Assembly: GCA_021432635.1 (NCBI GenBank)
Contig: MU270025.1
Span: 393,244-457,243, forward strand
Direction of reading: 5' to 3'
DNA: 64,000 nt
DNA from: Thozetella sp. PMI_491
Taxonomy: Eukaryota; Ascomycota; Sordariomycetes; Chaetosphaeriales; Chaetosphaeriaceae
Part shown: positions 24,070 to 33,757 of the stretch, piece by piece
How the letters are laid out: each line of letters opens with the position of its first letter
Numbering within the stretch: the stretch's first letter is position 1
Position numbers and translations under genes: made by a program
Notes under the pieces: model-generated
The model's database searches: none
What the model was told of the DNA's origin: nothing
Seen by the model: the letters and a program-made list of their open reading frames with translations, nothing else

Positions 24070-25249
24070 AAAGGAACTAGTATGTAGGATATCTAGGTAG
24101 TGTAGGATGGGAAAGTGTGAACGGTATGGAACAGGAGCTTTTCACCTGAACTGGGGCCACCACTCATGACGTCGGGCATACTTAAAAAGTGATTGCTGGC
24201 TGAGACTCGCCTGAGTGGCGTTCCTAGCGTGTTTGGCTGTTCGTAGGAATGGAGCTTGGGGAGAATGGCAGCATCCGTCACGACAAAGGAGCACCTGCAA
24301 CGGCTCGATCCGGGCGACGATCCAAGATCGTGGGTCCCCTCGGCCGATCTCCAGATCGGTGGTCGCCCCTGGGGAACGCAAAAGAAATGCCAAAAATAAA
24401 ATGTTAGACCCGTATCTGTGCCAAGACGCGGAGCTCTTCCGTCCCGGCTCACTGAAAGGTCTGTTTAATCCACGGCATGCGGGCTATCGATGTAGCGCGA
24501 GAATGCTCGGTCAAGGTAGTGTGAATCCGAGCAGACATTTACTAGCCGCCATCACGGTCTCTCCATCCCAGATAATATTGTGAACGAATGAGGTGGGCTT
24601 GGCTCGCAATGTAGAACCTCCGCCCTCGTAGAAATCAGTTTTCATCAGTTGAGAGTAGTGGTGAATATACGAGATCATATTCGTCAGTGAATAGCGTTGC
24701 TCTGGAACAGAGGCGGGTTGTTTGCCCTTCCTGTTGAGACCCTGGCGAGGACACGTCCAGGGCAGCTGCACCACCAGTCCAGGAGGGCATAAGTTTGGGC
24801 ACAGAGAGTCAGCGAGAAATAGATGGGACTTGGATAAATAAACTGGAGCCGATTCGACTATCGCTTAGTACCTCATCTTGTAATTGGCATACTCGGCTTC
24901 GTTCATTGGCATCTTTGGATGGATGAAAAGGGTGATCGGGGGCGACTGGGCGTGACGCATTAAAAGCTACTAATCCATTCAAGGGTTAGGGTCTAGTGCA
25001 TGATTGTTCCATGTGATCTCGCGGTTTAGTCGCGACGCGCTCTCCGCCCCGCTCGAATCGAGGTCACTCTTGTTACCGCCATATACGATCGCAATATCGT
25101 CTACACAGCCGAGCCACCCGGCTCACCCTCCCTCGAGGGCCGCACCTACCGGTACTCTTTATGTTGCGTTCGAGATCGTCACCACCCTGTTGCTATCAAC
25201 GAAGCTGGGGTGCGCTTTGCGCATCCGACCCTCTCCAGTTAACTTCGCA
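24070..25249. other. Divergent promoter region, photolyase and SLX4
   Basis: Nearly 1.2 kb between two divergent repair genes. Apart from the GATC cluster no feature is recognised. The SLX4 frame is open back to 25004 without an ATG, so that part is probably leader. Confidence 0.5.
24307..24357. promoter_or_regulatory. Cluster of five GATC motifs upstream of the photolyase
   Basis: GATC occurs at 24307, 24319, 24326, 24346 and 24354. The cluster lies about 340-395 bp upstream of the internal photolyase start (23964) and 240-290 bp upstream of the outer one. White-collar GATA-type factors bind paired GATC-like repeats in fungal light-response elements, and photolyase genes are classic light-induced targets. 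Binding here is inference. Confidence 0.45.
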
Positions 25250-28200
25250 ATGGCGACTCCCCTCCCCCGGTTCTCGTCGCCGAGGAGAATGGTCCAGCAT
25301 GATTCTCTGATTGTCATATCTTCGTCACCGGAGCTTCCCTCCCTCAGCGATCTCCTTGTGAAGCCCCCGAAGAAAGACCCTTTGCGAAGCGGCAGCAATG
25401 CTGCGCCCATCCCCGAAGACGCAGCCCAGGCCTTCAGGAGCGCCGCGAGTCTCTACAGATCCACCGTCTGTCAGGGCGATGTATCTGTTGATAAGACAGA
25501 TAGCAGAGCCACGGCGGTATCCCCAAAGCGGCGCGGCCGGCCCCCAGCGAACCGAACTGCGCCGAAAACAGTGATTGCGCGGGTACCAGCGGCGGACGAG
25601 TTGATCGAAGAAGAGCCCCAAGCACCACCGCCCCCCAGAGCACGAGGTAGGAAGAGGAAAGTGAAGGAAATACCAGCGGAAGAAATACCAGTGAAAGAGA
25701 TGCCTGCTACACCCGAGAAGCCGTGGCTAAAGTTTAAGGCGAGCCCCGAGGCCAAGGTGCATGAGCAGAGTGCGCTACAATCAGGCGATGTCGCGACGTC
25801 ACCACCGACACAAGGTTCGAACAAAGCGGCCGAGCTTGTCAGTCGGCATTTCCAGACCAACCGAAGGGATGCCGAAGTCAAGACTGTGACAGCACTACAA
25901 GATCCAGTGGAGCTGGATGCACCTCTCGAGTTGGAACCCGCTATCAAGAGAAGAATGGATTGGACGCCTTCCAAGGACACTACTATGCATCCCTGCAGCG
26001 ATCCATCTGACATCCACGAGATATCCTCGCCTTATGGGGCAACCGATCGGATTACTGGCAAGGTTAGGAGCAAAATATTCAAGAATCTCTCCGACTTGTA
26101 CGGCCGGAAACCTGATGAACCGCAGCCACCGAGCGCTCCCGTTCCCCCCGAGGTCGAGGTCGAAGTGCTCAGGAAGCGGAAGCTAGTGGAGATGATTGTT
26201 ACAAGTGATACGAAAGCCCCTGCCGACGAGCCCGAGCTATCCCCATCTAAACCCAAGGCGCAAAAGAAGAAGCCGAAAACAATCACGGAGCTGGCGACTG
26301 CAGCGTATCGCGTGGCCGACGAAACCTTGAACGAGCCTGCCCCGTTGCTTGACTATCTTGAAGTGGAAAATGATAATCCACCTGCCGAAGAGCATGGCCC
26401 CAAGTCTAAGTCGAAAAGCACGAAGAAGGCGGCGACTAAGTCGAAGGCGCCGAGGAAGAAGGCGGAGCTCCCAAAAAGGCTCCTCCTTTCACCGTCGAGT
26501 GCACTGAAACAATCGTCCAAACAGGACATCATATTTGGTACTTCTAGCCAACTTGCGGCGGAAGATGACCCGATACTCCTACGGGCTCTTCATACGGCTA
26601 TGCAGGTGTCTAATACTGATCCCTATAGCCCGTTCGCTACCTCGAGCCCGCCTGAAAGTGACCTCTGGGCCCGGTCAGGAGGCGGGACGAAGCTGTGGAA
26701 AGCCAGTGCCCGGGATATTGACGGCACTTTGCTCGAAGTTATTGACTTGGCCGACTCACCTGCTGTATTCCTGCCTCCCGTCGCAAACAGGCCACTAGTT
26801 GAGAGCCAAATGACAGATCCTACGTCGCCAAGAGTAGGTCAGGTCTATCACGACGGAACACTTGCCGGTGTTGAAGTGCTCGACCTCACCGATACCCCTG
26901 CGGTAGCCAAGAGCCTTCATATCCTGTCTCAGAAGGCAACTGTCCACAAGACATCTGCACCAGATGGCCGAGAAGTGGTAATGATGGCTACATCAACCGT
27001 TAATGCGAATTCTAAACTCGAGTCTGACAAACTTGCTCGACTGTATGGGAGCCCAGACGCGAAACTTGCGGAGGTTGGAGTGCTTGATCTTACCGACACA
27101 TCTGCCATCGCGAAGAGCTTAGATTCCTTGTCTCAACGACAGTCAACGAGGCTGCCAGCATTCAACTTGCAACAAACACCAGGGGCGGTCACGACTCCAC
27201 CGATCGACTTGCCGGAGTCAGATTCGGAGCCTCCAGCAAGCAATCAAGAGCTTGCATGTATGCAATACTCTCAGCGGTATCTCTCGCCCAAGAAGCCCAT
27301 AAACGCACCAGCCCCCAACTACGAACTGTTCACAGATGCACAGCTGGCCAAGGAGATCAAGTCGTACGGGTTCAAGCCGGTGAAACGACGCTCTGCTATG
27401 ATCGAGCTGCTGAATCAGTGCTGGGCCAGCAAGAACAAAACAGCTGTTGGAAGGACCACGCAGGAACCGCAGGAAACCTCGGTTGCAAGGAGGAAACACA
27501 TGGAGAGTCCCGAGCCCGAGGCTCCGTCGACTCGCACTAGGAGCAGGCCTAGAAAGGACTCTGTAACAGCTTCTGCATCTACTGCTTCGGTAGTCGCCAA
27601 AGCCGCGTCTCCAAAAAGGCGGCGTCCTCGGTCGACGAAGTCCTCTACGACGGGAGATGCTTCGACTGTTCCCACCGCGCAGTCCCCCTCCCCTAAGCGG
27701 CCGCGTGGACGACCGAGAAAAGAAATCTCCCCGGCCCCCTCGGGGGTCGCCAAAGATAGCGCCTCTACCCTCCCACCGGACATTCAGCAGTCTCGCCCAT
27801 TGACAGTATCAACCCCGAAGCGAGGGAAAGCAGCCAAGAAGGTGGTCATTGAGATCGCCGACTCCGAATCTGAGCCCTCCCCAATGTCTTCTCTGGAAGA
27901 TGCCCACGTGTTCAGCTCTCCGGAAGCCGTTGACATCTCCATCGGCGACGACACCGAGATCTCGCTAGCCGCCAGCCCGACGAGCCAGGAAGCTCAGCTC
28001 TTCACCTTTATCACCAAGGCGGTCACGAGCGCGCCGCCCACCAAGGACCCGCAGGAGCCATCCTGGCACGAGAAGATGCTCATGTACGACCCTATTATCC
28101 TCGAGGACTTCGCGGCGTGGCTCAACGCGGGGCAGCTGGATCGTGTGGGGCATGACGGCGAGGTTACGCCGGCCGAGGTCAAGAAGTGGTGCGAGAGCAA

Positions 28201-28258
28201 GAGTGTGTGCTGCCTCTGGAGGATGAACCTTCGTGGAAAGGAGAGAACGCGGTTTTAA
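25250..28258 (+). CDS. SLX4 structure-specific endonuclease scaffold
   Basis: One exon, 1002 residues from the first good ATG; the upstream frame has only non-ATG starts. The start MATPLPRFSSP and early VISSSPELPSLSDLL match fungal Slx4 N-termini. The C-terminal 85 residues carry the conserved Slx4 domain that binds the SLX1 nuclease: EKMLMYDPIILEDFAAWLN, KKWCESKSVCCLWR and the final RGKERTRF. A SAP-like helix pair lies at about 692-725 (FTDAQLAKEIKSYGFKPVKR). Most of the rest is disordered. Two AT-hook-like motifs (GRPPANR near 97, RGRPRKE near 819) and three acidic SUMO-interaction-like motifs (VIDLADSP, VLDLTDTP, VLDLTDTS at about 494, 541, 609) are visible. With SLX1 it resolves branched DNA such as Holliday junctions. 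No SLX1 gene lies in this window. Confidence 0.9.
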   Translation: MATPLPRFSSPRRMVQHDSLIVISSSPELPSLSDLLVKPPKKDPLRSGSNAAPIPEDAAQAFRSAASLYRSTVCQGDVSVDKTDSRATAVSPKRRGRPPANRTAPKTVIARVPAADELIEEEPQAPPPPRARGRKRKVKEIPAEEIPVKEMPATPEKPWLKFKASPEAKVHEQSALQSGDVATSPPTQGSNKAAELVSRHFQTNRRDAEVKTVTALQDPVELDAPLELEPAIKRRMDWTPSKDTTMHPCSDPSDIHEISSPYGATDRITGKVRSKIFKNLSDLYGRKPDEPQPPSAPVPPEVEVEVLRKRKLVEMIVTSDTKAPADEPELSPSKPKAQKKKPKTITELATAAYRVADETLNEPAPLLDYLEVENDNPPAEEHGPKSKSKSTKKAATKSKAPRKKAELPKRLLLSPSSALKQSSKQDIIFGTSSQLAAEDDPILLRALHTAMQVSNTDPYSPFATSSPPESDLWARSGGGTKLWKASARDIDGTLLEVIDLADSPAVFLPPVANRPLVESQMTDPTSPRVGQVYHDGTLAGVEVLDLTDTPAVAKSLHILSQKATVHKTSAPDGREVVMMATSTVNANSKLESDKLARLYGSPDAKLAEVGVLDLTDTSAIAKSLDSLSQRQSTRLPAFNLQQTPGAVTTPPIDLPESDSEPPASNQELACMQYSQRYLSPKKPINAPAPNYELFTDAQLAKEIKSYGFKPVKRRSAMIELLNQCWASKNKTAVGRTTQEPQETSVARRKHMESPEPEAPSTRTRSRPRKDSVTASASTASVVAKAASPKRRRPRSTKSSTTGDASTVPTAQSPSPKRPRGRPRKEISPAPSGVAKDSASTLPPDIQQSRPLTVSTPKRGKAAKKVVIEIADSESEPSPMSSLEDAHVFSSPEAVDISIGDDTEISLAASPTSQEAQLFTFITKAVTSAPPTKDPQEPSWHEKMLMYDPIILEDFAAWLNAGQLDRVGHDGEVTPAEVKKWCESKSVCCLWRMNLRGKERTRF

Positions 28259-29208
28259 CCGATACTAGGAAAGAGCATTAAGTCTTATATCTAAAGAGCT
28301 GTAGGCTAGGCCTTAGGCAAAGGGGCAGGACAAGAGTGCTGTGAAGCAAGATGCTCGATGAAAGCGTACTTAGTGGTTGGATACCGCAAGAAGCAGTGAC
28401 GAATTCTGGTTGACATGCATTCGAACACATGGGCGCACTTAAGGCGCCTCTGCTTCGAACACAATAGCAATACCTATTCCTGGCATTTCTACAGCTCATT
28501 TGGGTCTACCATTAGGATTATCGAATGTGGACTGAGCCAGCCAAATTGACCCCGCTAGAAGCCATCTCAAGAACTAGAGTGCCACGATCTAGGGGGCGAT
28601 TTAACTAAGCGGAATGTCGATACAGGGGGATTACGTGGGATTCCGCTTGATAGCATCGTTAGAACACTCCCAACCTGAGGCTCTGATCTGCATCCCCAGT
28701 GCTCTAACAAATACAAGCCATGCTTTCCGGACCTGGCGACATCAGGAGCAGCGACTGTGGTGGCTGAGCAACTTTTCTTCTAAGCTGCATCATAGGAGAA
28801 CCCGGCTAATGCGGGAGTATCACATCAAAGGAGCAAGACGATGCGGGGCTTTACCTACTTCCCGAGAAACTACCAGGTGCTACTTAACATTATCCATCAT
28901 CAAGATGTGGGGACCGTACAGAAATAAGTTACAGTCAAAGATGAGTGGGTTTACATTGTAAATCTCGAATACTATGGCTATCTATATGAGAACATGAGCC
29001 TTCCGCTAGCATCTTCTACACCGTCCAGTATTGCGTGATTTTGGGGGTAACTATGGAGCTATCCGGTGGAAACTTCGCGAAGGGCCAGTTCTGTATCTGC
29101 ATACTTGTTGTGTCAGAAGTATATCAACAGCCGTAGTAGAAGCATGGCAGTAGACTCATATCAACCTCTCGGTGCTGTCTATGGGTGTTTCCATCTCCAA
29201 TTCCGTTA
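28259..29208. other. Intergenic stretch after SLX4
   Basis: About 950 bp between convergent genes. A 115-codon frame at 28614-28961 has no family likeness and was not accepted. Confidence 0.4.
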
Positions 29209-30601
29209 CTATTTAACTGTGGCTCCCTTTTCGAGAAGGAGCCTAACGATGTCTTCATATCTCCTCTCTGTTGCTATTACGAAGGGCGATATCCTTGACC
29301 GACGAGGACTTTCAAGGTTTGGGTCGGCTCCCTTGTCGAGGAGTAGCTTGACGATCACTTTATGCCTCATCTCTACTGCTCTTAAGAGGGGCGTTGAATG
29401 TCCCCAGGAATTTAGAGAGTTAGGGTCGGCTCCCTTGTCAAGGAGGAGCTTGACGATGCCTTCATACCTCCCCTTTACTGCCATTTGGAGTGGCGACGAT
29501 TCCACTGTCGTATAATTTTTTAGATTAGGGTCAGCTCCCTTTTCAAGGAGGAGCTTGACGATGCCTCCATACCCCTTCTTTACTGCTGTGTTGAGGGGCG
29601 AAAGAAAGAGCTCCCTCGGTGTAAGGTTGGCGTCAGCTCCCTTGTCAAGAAGCAACTTAGTAGTAGCCTCAGCTCCTACTCTAATTGCTTGCAATAGCGG
29701 GGAAGAGCGGGTCATTCCGTTAATATTCGCTCCTGTATTGAGCAAGAGCTCTATTATACCTCGATGGCCCTGAGCCGAGGCCGCTGACAATAATGAGGTC
29801 AGGCTAGCTTGAACTCCTGCCCCCATATTGATCAGCAGTCGAGTGAGTGGTTCGTCCCCAACATTAACCGAGGCCGCTAGTATGGGTTCGTTCCGAATGT
29901 CGATTCTGGCTCCCCTATCGAGGAGAATGTTAATGATGGCCTGGCGTCTGGATGGCGTTGCAAGTGATGTCGATGAACAATCACTAGTACTCTCTGGCTC
30001 AATATCGGCACCTCTTTCGAGTAGAGTTTTGACAACATCTTCGTGACCATTGACCATGGCCAGCCATATTGCTTTTCGGCCCTCGATATCTTTATGCTCC
30101 ATATCGGCACCCTTCTCGAGGAGGTGTTTGACAATGGCCTCGTGGCCATATGCTGCGGCAAGGGAGAGCAAAGTCCTCCTATGCTGAGGGTCTCTTGTTT
30201 CTATGTCGGCCCCCTCGGAGAGTCGCATCTTGACGATATCCAGATGACCATTCGACAAGGCAACTAAGAGCTCGTTTCCATGTAGCTTGTTGATGTGCCT
30301 GTCAAGATTGTCTCGTCGTCTGGCAAGCTGTGAACAGTATGAGCATCTGAGGCTGCTCTTCCGGTGGACCTGACTTTGATGTCTTGCGAGATCCTTTCTA
30401 CTTTGAAAGCTGACTGGGTCCTCTTTTCGAAGGCAAGAGCCTTCTTTGCATAAGAAGCTCTTCTCATGACAACGTTTGTGCCAGCTGCAGGGGGTTTCAG
30501 CACAGTGATGGAAAAACGAGAATGCCAAGATGAACGGTTAGATACCTGAGGTGCCTTGAAGATTGGCAGATGCGGCCACATGTTTTGCAGATCGCTTGCA
30601 T
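29209..30601 (-). CDS. C2H2 zinc-finger and ankyrin-repeat protein
   Basis: Two exons: 30601-30546 (start MQAICKTCGR) and 30484-29209, joined by a 61-nt intron with donor GTATCT and acceptor CAG; 443 residues. The intron splits the first zinc finger: CKTC before it and WHKRCH after it. Two further C2H2-type fingers follow, one with wider Cys spacing (CKEGSC) and one regular (CSYC...HINKLH). From about residue 90 to the end there are roughly 11 ankyrin repeats of the form LLLEKGADPN. Ankyrin arrays bind proteins, and zinc fingers bind nucleic acid or protein. The combination is known in fungal NACHT and ankyrin families, but no NACHT domain is present here. The last four repeats are very alike, suggesting recent internal duplication. 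Partner and role unknown. Confidence 0.78.
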
Positions 30602-31172
30602 TTTATTCTCACCGTCACCGTCACAATGGTGGGGGGGGCTATCGAGGTTGGGTAGGCAACATCCAGCGGTGCCACGAAAAGAGGCTTAGGTGACGCGGGC
30701 AAATGCTACTAAAATGACGTATGCAGGCGAATAAGACCATCTAGAATGATAGCAAGGAAGAAAAGTCTCATCAAAAACAGAAAGATAATCGTGCCGCAAA
30801 TCGCAGGAAGAAAGGGAGCCCGTGGCAAGAGAGGCCAGTATATAAACAAATTCTTTAAAAATGCATAGTTATTTGCAAGGAGACGGAATTACAGGTGCCC
30901 GAGAGCTGGCCATTGTTGGAATAGCATATGTTGTCGCCAACCACTCAGCGGACTTATCACTCCCCGCATGGCTGCAGCCTCCACCCTATGCACACCCTGT
31001 TGTCTAAGGTACCTTGTATGTACTAGGAGACAATTCACTTGGCGGTATCCTGCACAAATTTTATTTAGTAGTCGCACCCCCTAGCATTCTTTTCGGTGTA
31101 GTGGTTGCGGTGTTATCGCCCCTCTTTCTTCCAAACGCGACTGCCTGTAAGCTCTGATCTAAGTACCTCGCC
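30602..31172. other. Divergent intergenic stretch
   Basis: About 570 bp between two divergent zinc-finger genes. Nothing specific recognised; probably both promoters. Confidence 0.4.
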
Positions 31173-31687
31173 ATGGACAGCTACTTCGACAGTACCGCCT
31201 CCATGTCTTGCGCTGACAGCATCTCTGCTCCGTGCCGCATTGTGAATGACTTGAGTAGCCAATGGGTTGACAACACGGATTCCGCTAGCCTGCGGTGAGT
31301 GCCTTTTTTTTTTTACTGACCCGCTTTTTGAGGCCGCAACAATGGGTTCACGTAATGCACCAAGACTACTGGGTAGGCCTGATCATCTGCGACTCTTGTT
31401 TACGTGGCTTCTACACACTTGCGGCTCTTGTCAACCACGGCAAGGAAGCTGGCCATCGCCCGTTCAAATGCCAGTGCAATAAGACCTTCACTAGGCGTGA
31501 TGCACTTACACGTCACGTCAAGGTAATGGGGATGGTGGAGGACGCTATCTGTCCGCTTTGCCCTGGCCGCAGCTTCCCTAGGCGGGATCACCTCCAGCAA
31601 CACCTGGAGGCCTTCCACAAGGTCGAACGGGCTCGAGTCGCCTCTATCATGCCCCCGGCCCGTGGTCGGAGCGGTCAGGGCAATTGA
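31173..31687 (+). CDS. Small C2H2 zinc-finger protein
   Basis: Two exons, 31173-31294 and 31333-31687, joined by a short 38-nt intron (GTGAGT to GAG) holding a T run; 158 residues. The start MDSYFDSTASMSC opens a short Ser-rich N-terminus. Three C2H2-type units follow: ICDSC with His at the usual spacing, KCQCNKTFTRRDALTRH (a short CxC form with the second His missing), and CPLCPGRSFPRRDHLQQHLEAFH (regular). This arrangement is common in fungal small C2H2 proteins, probably nuclear DNA binders; no target can be named. The intron is very short, so the join should be treated with caution, though the frame is open on both sides. Confidence 0.65.
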
Positions 31688-31873
31688 AGGCTTGCATGTC
31701 ACGACGCAGCCGCCAAGGAAGGCGTGATTGGAATCGGATGGACCTGCTTTCAATGATTTCTAGCACATCCACGTTATCACTGCAGATCGAATTGGAATAA
31801 AACACAAGCTGCATTTCCTTTACCTCCAAACGCCTGGCCTCTTTAGTTGTCTAGCTTTAGCAACGATCTAGTC

Positions 31874-33094
31874 TCACAGCTTTGAGTCCCTCGACTCTTC
31901 CTCCTGCTCTGCTGCCCTCTCCTCGGCGAGAGCATCGTCTCTCCACTTCAGCTCAAGCCCCTTTGGCCCATCCTTGCCAAATTTGACCAGAACCACACGA
32001 TCGTAGTCACCGCCCCTACCCGTTCCCTTGAGCTCCAAACCGGGCTTGTCCAGCCCGAGCACCACGCGTTGATCCTTGCTCCGCATGAACAGTACTGTCG
32101 GGCTCATGACCTTGTCGGCCCAAGGTATATTCGCGGTAGGCTGCTTCTGCGCCTTCTCTCCTGCGCCCGGGCGTGTGACAGGGGTCTTCGTCAGGAACTC
32201 TGTCAACGCCGCTCGCTGAGACCCATAGTGCGCTGCCGCATCGCCTGCCGGAGGTGGGGTTCCAGGCATGAAATCCGCGATAAGCGACATGAGGAACATC
32301 TGGGGCGGGTAGAGCACGATCTTCTCTTCGCGGCACTTGGCCAGCCAGGCTGTCGCTGAGTCAAATGTGGCGGCAGTATGCTCGAGACCGCCGTCGTGTG
32401 TGGGCGTGGGGATCAAGCTCTCCTGAGACGACCCTGGCGCCCCGGTAGCTGCTGCCTGTCCGTTGAGTGGGAGCATATACAAGTACATTTGTGTTGAAAA
32501 GCGCTTCGGGACGTTCGGCGGCGTTACCCAGCGCGTAAAAGGGATGAGCCCCTCTTTAGTCGGTATGTTAGTTGGGAAAAGTCAGGGTCAGCACGACATG
32601 GCATCGTACCTATATCTGGAACACCGCCTACTCGCTTCAGCCACTCCGAGAACTTGACCTGGTTGCCGTGAACCTCCTTACGCCCGGCCTCTCGTACTTC
32701 GTCGGGCAGGCTGAGCAGCCCGCTATCCTGACTGCTGGCCGCTGGCCGGGCTAGGAGGATACCGCTCTCTTCAAACGTTTCCCGTACTGCCGCAAGCCTG
32801 TAAGGCTCACTATCTTTGTGCCGACCGGGTCCCTCGGGCAGCGCATCCTCGTGAAACGAAGATAGGTTCCCGCCGGGGAACACGTGAGCTGAGGCGAATG
32901 AGGTGGATGTCTGCACCCGGTGAAGGAGCAAGATCTGGTTGGTGGGGGAGAGCAGGATAATACTGCGCGTGTCAGACTGCATGCGTGCAATAAAAAGAAT
33001 GCAATGAAGTTGCAGCACAAGTTGTATACCTTGAGCTTGGCCGGGCCGGCGCCGGCCCGTCCTTGTCCTTGCCTTTTTGGCCTGGTACCGGCAT
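31874..33094 (-). CDS. Nudix hydrolase, NUDT19-like, with peroxisomal SKL tail
   Basis: Three exons: 33094-33030, 32962-32610 and 32553-31874; 365 residues from the ATG at 33094. Introns start GTATAC and GTACGA. The early block IILLSPTNQILLLHRV and SSFASAHVFPGGNLS match NUDT19/RP2-like hydrolases. A complete Nudix box lies near residues 75-97: G-x5-E, then E-x7-RE, then RETFEESGI. The C-terminal half (FTRWVTPPNVPKRFSTQMY) is typical of the same subgroup. The protein ends DSKL, so the last three residues SKL form a classic type 1 peroxisomal signal. Known relatives split CoA and its esters; that activity here is inference. An in-frame extension upstream, ending RYSSN just before this ATG and starting as far back as 33367, looks like a mitochondrial presequence, so an alternative longer form is possible. 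Confidence 0.82.
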
Positions 33095-33757
33095 GTTGGA
33101 ACTATACCTTGCTCCGGTGACTCGGCGCGAGTATGCGAGACTTGCTCCGCTAGAGAGGTCGCGCCTATGCCGAGACCCCGGACACGAATATATCGTGTCT
33201 TGTTTGTGTCCTGGCCGCTGAGCAAGGAGTCCTGAGCAAGACTGTCGAGGGAGGAACGACGGAGCCGAAGAAAGAGAATGCAGTGTTCTGCCGCTTGAGC
33301 AAGGGCAATAACTAATAAACTGCCTCTGTAAGAAGCGAATGCCCGGTCTCCTCGAAACCGAAGACATGGCAGACACCGAGGCGGGCGGAGGATCCGGGGT
33401 TCGTGATGCCTCGACGGAGAGGGGCACATGAGCCGAGGTCCACGACGCCCGCGCGAGGACATCGGCCGGAGTGGGGTCAAGTGGGGCTTTGCTTCAGGGG
33501 GTAAGCCGAACCATTGCCCGCTAACTGCCTTACTCTGGGGAAGCCTGTAGACGCTCCCTCTAGCTACCGGCCAAGTCCCTCATGGCTAACATTCCGGTTC
33601 GAGAAAGGTGCTGCCTCGACTAGGAGGTGAATTGGTTCTTGGCAAAATTGCTTGCATGAAATAGGTACCCGCAAATGAGATGCAGTGATTATTGCTTTCA
33701 CCTATGTATAAAAAGACTCTAGGTCGGAGAGCGTGCTAAACTAATGGCCAAAGGATG
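33095..33757. other. Gap upstream of the Nudix gene
   Basis: Contains the possible Nudix N-terminal extension (to 33367). The rest shows nothing specific; probably Nudix promoter and the membrane-protein 3' UTR. Confidence 0.4.
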
